Source: Rachycentron canadum
Taxonomy: Eukaryota > Chordata > Actinopteri > Carangiformes > Rachycentridae
Direction of reading: 5' to 3'
NCBI GenBank assembly: GCA_038496675.1
Contig: CM076669.1
Location: forward strand, 12,096,093 to 12,160,092
Length of the DNA stretch: 64,000 nucleotides
Shown here: positions 54,001 to 60,000 of the stretch, one piece after another
How the letters are laid out: each line of letters opens with the position of its first letter
Position numbering within the stretch: position 1 is the stretch's first letter
Program-made: the position numbers and the translations under genes
The notes under the pieces: generated by a model
Told to the model about the DNA's origin: nothing
Seen by the model: only the letters and a program-made list of their open reading frames with translations
The model's database searches: none

Positions 54001-57000
54001 TATTGAGTGACTGCTGCCTGTATCTACAAACTATATACGTAAAGATGCTATGATGCTAGGGTATGGGGTATTACAGCAAGTTTAAAATGATCATGACTCC
54101 CTACCTTTAAATCAGTCACTAAAAGGAAACTTCATGTCTAAATCATTAGTCCATTTGTTTTGTGACAGACAACCCAAAGTCAAAGGGTAGGTGATTAAAG
54201 GGTTAAGTTGGACTGGCTGCAGCACACAAACAGAAGGGATATTTAAAGCAGTAGCACCTTGGTGTCATCTTAGTGTTAAGTTTTTAATGCTTCCATTAGC
54301 ACAAAAATATTGAAGCTATTATAGAAAGCTAATTTCTTTGAGTTAACCCAACAAGTTTCTAAATACAGCTGAATAGTGGAGTTATACCAGCCCAGCAGAG
54401 GTGGAGTGCAAAAATATACACACAGTATATTAAAAAAAAGTACCTCAAGCAATGCTGTGAAGTAATTTGCACCTATGTTCTGATGATTAAAGCCATGTAA
54501 ACAACACCAGAGTGAGAGCAGCAGAGGAACAGCAGAAGCAGGAAGACTGAACTTTTGATACTTGGTGGCGCTAAGAGCCAAATAAGCCCGTCTGGGAATG
54601 CTGTCTGCACACACCTAGCTGTAAATATCACGGCCCATATTAGCCAGCGCAGCTCTATTAGCATGTCGAACATCAGCGGAGAGCAGCAATACAAAATAAT
54701 AACACACAGGCTTGTCACGTCTGCAGTCTTGCTTTGCGTCGCTGAATATGAAAAGCCATGTGGTTGGATCACGTGGAAGTTAATTATAGTTTACTTATAA
54801 CTGTGGTTTACAGTTAATTGGTGATGCACCCATAAGCATTTAGTAATTTAGTCACCTTTTTATTGTTTGAAAGATAGTGGGTGAAACATGAAGGCAAATA
54901 TAATTAAGATTCCTGCAAATTCCTTCTTGCTCATGCTTCTAATGTTTTACATCACACTAACCAATCATATCTAGGTAATTCACATTGTTTGTTACCACTC
55001 TGACCCAAATTGAAAGAAAATGTTTGAAATATTTGTTTCATATATATGATGGATTACTATGTATGCTATATGCTGAAAACAAAGCTTGTTTTTTGTTTGA
55101 AGATCAGGAACTAGTTTCCAGTTTGAAGAATGAGCTACAGTGTTTTTTTTTGTTTGTTTGTTTTTTTCAAGACAAAACCTTGCTTATAAAATAGCATTTT
55201 TTAAAAAAAATTGAAGCATTATGGTTGTAGTTCTGGGAAATTCAACAGAAACACAATAAATCAAGCATCCCCTGTCTGTTAGCCCCTTATTTTAACCTGA
55301 TGTAATCCTTGCAGGTGGCCTGGCAGATACAATCATGATACGACTGACATCCTGCCCAGTGTCCAGCTAAATAACATCATTTCCTGCATCCAGAGACATC
55401 ATTTCCTGTAGTTAGCACACATCAAAAACCCAACACAAAAGCTCCTGTTGCAAGAATATCCATCTCTGCACTGTGTCTGTGTGTTTCCTGTTTAGAGTTG
55501 CTGACATAGTTAACTGTCCTTGAGACGTAGCACCGTGGTATTTCAAAAATGTCTTTCTCCTTCCAGGTCCATTGTGTAACAGCTTTAATAGTGGTATGGA
55601 CACATGCACACATTCAAAACACACACACACGCATAGGCGCACGCAAACACACACACACACACCACACACATTTAGGGCAAGTCTTTATTTGTCTGCCCCC
55701 CACAGATACAAACACACGCACACACACAGCTTTCCAACCGACCTAGATCATTGCAACAATGGCAAGTCCATGTCTGTTGTCATGCCAACCCTCCCCTGAC
55801 CCTTGACCTCTGTTTTTTAGCAGAGGCACCCTGGTTCTTCTGAAGAGGGAAGCAGTGGATTTAAAAAGGGGGCACCCGCACAACCCTGCACAACTTCAAC
55901 CGCCTCATCATCTGACCCAATAAATCACCATCTGTGCGTGTGTGTTGTGTATTGTGTGAGTGCTCTGTTCAGACTGTTAAAAAACAACTGGGGTTCATGT
56001 AGGAAAAACAACAATGGATTAGGTTGTCCCAGAAAATCTATTAATTTTAATCATCTTATATATCACTTTTACCATTCACTTTTATCTGTTCATCCATTAA
56101 TCTCCAGTTAGTTGACACACTATATATAATACTATATAACAGTGTATGTTATTGGGCTGAATTCTATAGGCTATAAACTTTTATAATGGGCCAAATGTTT
56201 AGTTAGGGTTAGAATATGAATTGAGTAATTCTTAAACACTGAAATATGATAACTACACTGTGCAACTGGCTATTAGTTGTTATAGTTAAGAACCCTAAAA
56301 AGCTTCCAGTATATAACATTAGGACACATTATCTGTGTGTGTGTGTGTGTTTGCTTGACATGAGTCTGGATTACATCACAGTTTAAGAATTGGGCTCTGA
56401 TCTTCTCCCAAGTCTCTCTGGGCTATGCGAGCAATGCTATCCACAGACAATGAATGTGTGTTTGAATCTAGGTGCTCTTTCATGTATGGCAAACATATGT
56501 GTTCCTTCATTCACGTCCATACATTCCCATGTCAACATGTCTAATCTATTGCGAGAACATTGCTGCTTTCTGCCATATACATTTCCACTAAGCCCTCCAG
56601 CAACTGATGTAGTATTGAATTACCATCAGTCAGTACGACTTCTGACCATTCAACACGTGAAGAAAATCTGACCCTGGGTCAGTGCTACAGTCGGCCTCGG
56701 GCTAATTTAACGGAATGTGTCACCAGCTTTGCAAATCACTGGTCTGCATTAAGACTGACATTGGTGGAACTCACACACACCCCCTGTTTAATACGCTAAC
56801 AGCACAAGGATACACTCATAACCTGGGCAAATGCATGTGTTTGTTTGTGCACATACTACTTGTACCTGCATGTCACAGCAGAAAGAAGTGAAGCCTATAG
56901 GATCAGTAAAGCTAAATAAATAAGAGAAGCAAACTGCGTAGAAGCGGAACGAAGCAGGAAATCTGTCCGATCATGGAAATTAAGCTTGTTCCCTAGGATA

Positions 57001-60000
57001 CATCCCTCCAAACACAAGACAACCCAAGAGACAAACAAAACAAAGAGGTCTTTAGTGCCAACAAACTGTATCCTGCAAATAATACCTGTGGAAGTGACAA
57101 GACTGGCAGCAACGTTAACAGAGCTCTACTAGGTTTAAGCCATTGTCTCCAGCATCATAAAGGCAGTGCTGTTGAAAAGAGGGACATACAGTCTAAATAC
57201 ACCTCAAACAATAGATACAGATGTGACCCTGCAGCTAACACAGAACAGTATGGTAGCCTGATTCATCACCTTTGATGAATACTGCCCTGTCACGGCTACT
57301 AAGTACACTATAGGCTCTATAGCTTGTACAGTGTGAAATGTGAGATGGCGTGCATTGCAGGCTAGTGTTAGGCCAAGAAGCAAGGTACTCTTTTAAACAA
57401 GTTGCAAAACACAGGTGCCACTGCAGCTGAAATACGATGCCAGATGTCTTGGGTCAAGCTAGTGACGCTACAGCTTTCAGCGTTAGCTACATGAAGGAAA
57501 AGGCAGAAAGAAAAGAAAATGAAGTGAAATTAAGTAAAAAAGGGGGATGACTGTCTTTTGTAACAGTGTAGCACAGTACATGCATATTAGCTTTGAAAGG
57601 CTAAGGCTAGCACATGCTTATAAGGCCAGAAGCCATTAGCTTAGCTTAGGAAAGATAGCTGAAATAATCAAAGAGTTTTCATGCATGATATTGCTATTTA
57701 TAGAGAAAAACATACGATTGTAAATTTTAAGAAATTATACAAATAACAACCAGGCACAAAACTATGGGATGTTCATGTTCAGAAAGCCAGTGTTATCTTG
57801 TTTCCTGTCTGGTTTAATGTTATAGGAGTAATGCCTGCAGGCTCTGGAAGTTTGTCGGAAGATAATACAAGCAATTGACAGCAATGTAAGCCCATCCAAT
57901 ATGATATTACAACTGAAGTGGTTACATGAGCTAGGTTCAGAAATAATCACCGTCTCTTTTCTGAGATTGGACTTGGTGAAGAGGAAAGAGAAGCATCGTG
58001 GGAACATCTTGAAAAACAACTTTATACTTGAGAGTGAAACGAACTAAGATGTCTTGTGGTAAAAGAGAAATCTTGTCAGTGAGATTAAACCATGACTAAA
58101 GTATGTATAAAATGCATGTGATGACAATTTACCTTTGACTGAGAAATGTGTACTCTATCTACTAAAGCTGTCCAGTGGGAAAACTCACTTGATGAACTTT
58201 TGACCCTTGAAGCTGAAGCCAGGCCTCTGCGCTTCTTTCAGAAGTTTCAGAGTTAACGTCACTAGTCAAACCTGTACAGCTAAAATAATCTCCCAAATCA
58301 AATGTCAAGGTCAACCTCCTTGGTAGCCTCAAAGAAAGCCACATATCAGAAGCTTCACTCCCGCATTATCACTTCTGAGTTTGCTCACCCTTAACATGGG
58401 CCAATTGTGATCTTGACCTTCAATATGGGCTGCACATGTGGAAAAATGCAATATCTGCAGCAAACTCCTTTTACCCCCATCTCAGTTTTTCATTTAAAAA
58501 TTCTACTCAAGCAGAAGCAGCAGCGGTCGGTTGGTTGATTAAGTCCCTTACCTTGTTGTAGTAATGGAGCTGGACAGAGTGCCACTGCCCATCACTGACC
58601 CCGCCTGTGATGTAGGGAGACACCGTGGTCTTTGTTTCACCTGGGTGACAAGGGAAAGAGGGAAGAAAAAGTGAGGGGACACAGGTTGGACATGAACAGT
58701 CATGAAGGAAGAAAAGATGGAGTAGGGAGGATAGAAGAAAGGAATGGACAGAGATAGCATGGGGCATGAAGAAATTTAGGACAGTGAATGGGTTGTGAGA
58801 AGAAAGAAAGGAACAGAAAAAGGGAATAGCTATTATAATTTAAGTTACAGTATACACAGATGATATTCATATTTTTATTATGTGCAGCACAGAATATATT
58901 ATTAATTTCAAAAACAGTGAGTAACCTTTTCTGAGGGTGCGGTGGGGCCACAACAAACTCCTGCTGATTTACAATGTGTTTAACTCATTAATTAGTTTTA
59001 CTTTTGGAACCAGAGAAAAGTTTAGCTGTGACATGTTTTAACATGTTGTGAAACCAGTCATCAAGTCAGTAAACAGCCTCTACCATTTGCTTTTTAATAA
59101 AATACTGTCAGCTAATGTTTGTTAGCAAAGAGCTAGTGGTCATTACCAGACCAAGAGAGGCTATAGCTGCAAACTCCCTTTGTAAATTGAATAGAGCCAT
59201 GGTTCGTTTTATTTCTCATGAATTCAACTTTTCATTTGTAATAAGAAGATCTTATTGTGTCTTATTGTCTTTCAAATGTTAATTAGTCCTGCTATAATGA
59301 TTTTTTTTTAAGTCAAGATATTCAACAGGTTATTGATAAGCCCTTAAAGGAAATATGTGTTTTAACTTGACACATACAGACTGATACACGCAGATACACA
59401 CACCATAGTCATCAATCAACTGTTGGGAAAGCCAGTATTAGTCTACAATATCAATGGCTCTCAGTGAGAAGATTGTAGAGCACAAAAGCACCAGATTTAC
59501 TGGGGGTTTACTCTGTTTGTCAAAGGCAGGAGCAGCCTGGGCAGGAATCTGCTCTGCTCTGGAAATCAGTAAGCTGTGCAGCAACTCTGACCAGAAATGT
59601 GTGTGAGTCTTTGCATGTGAGAGAGAGTTAATAAATGATGGCTATTTTCTGGCTGTGCACGTGGAGAAACAGAGCAGAAAGAGGGCGGTTTGTGTAAGTA
59701 AATGACAACCTACTTTGCCCATTCTCAGGTATTTAATTTGATGATTCATGCATTCAGCATTTAGTCATGTTTCAGATCTAAAGCAGGGCACATGGACTTG
59801 GCTCGGTTCCTAAACAGGCTTCACCCAACATAATCATATTGAACTGGATTCCTGCCCGTTTGGTACCATGGGAAAGTAGACCGACTCTGAAAACAGCAGT
59901 CACCAGTCCAAGTAATGTGTGTTTGATCTGTAATCCGACAGTTAGCAGTTTTAACAGTGCTTGTGGGTGTGTGTCTGGTTGCACCTCAGTTGAATATATG

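Larger units (their letters stand above)
43607..58551. other. celsr1 15-kb intron within laminin G1
   Basis: The largest visible intron. It holds three long AC microsatellites, poly-A tracts, an inverted repeat, a reversed short-repeat fragment and the candidate cassette exon. No independent gene could be supported. Confidence 0.8.
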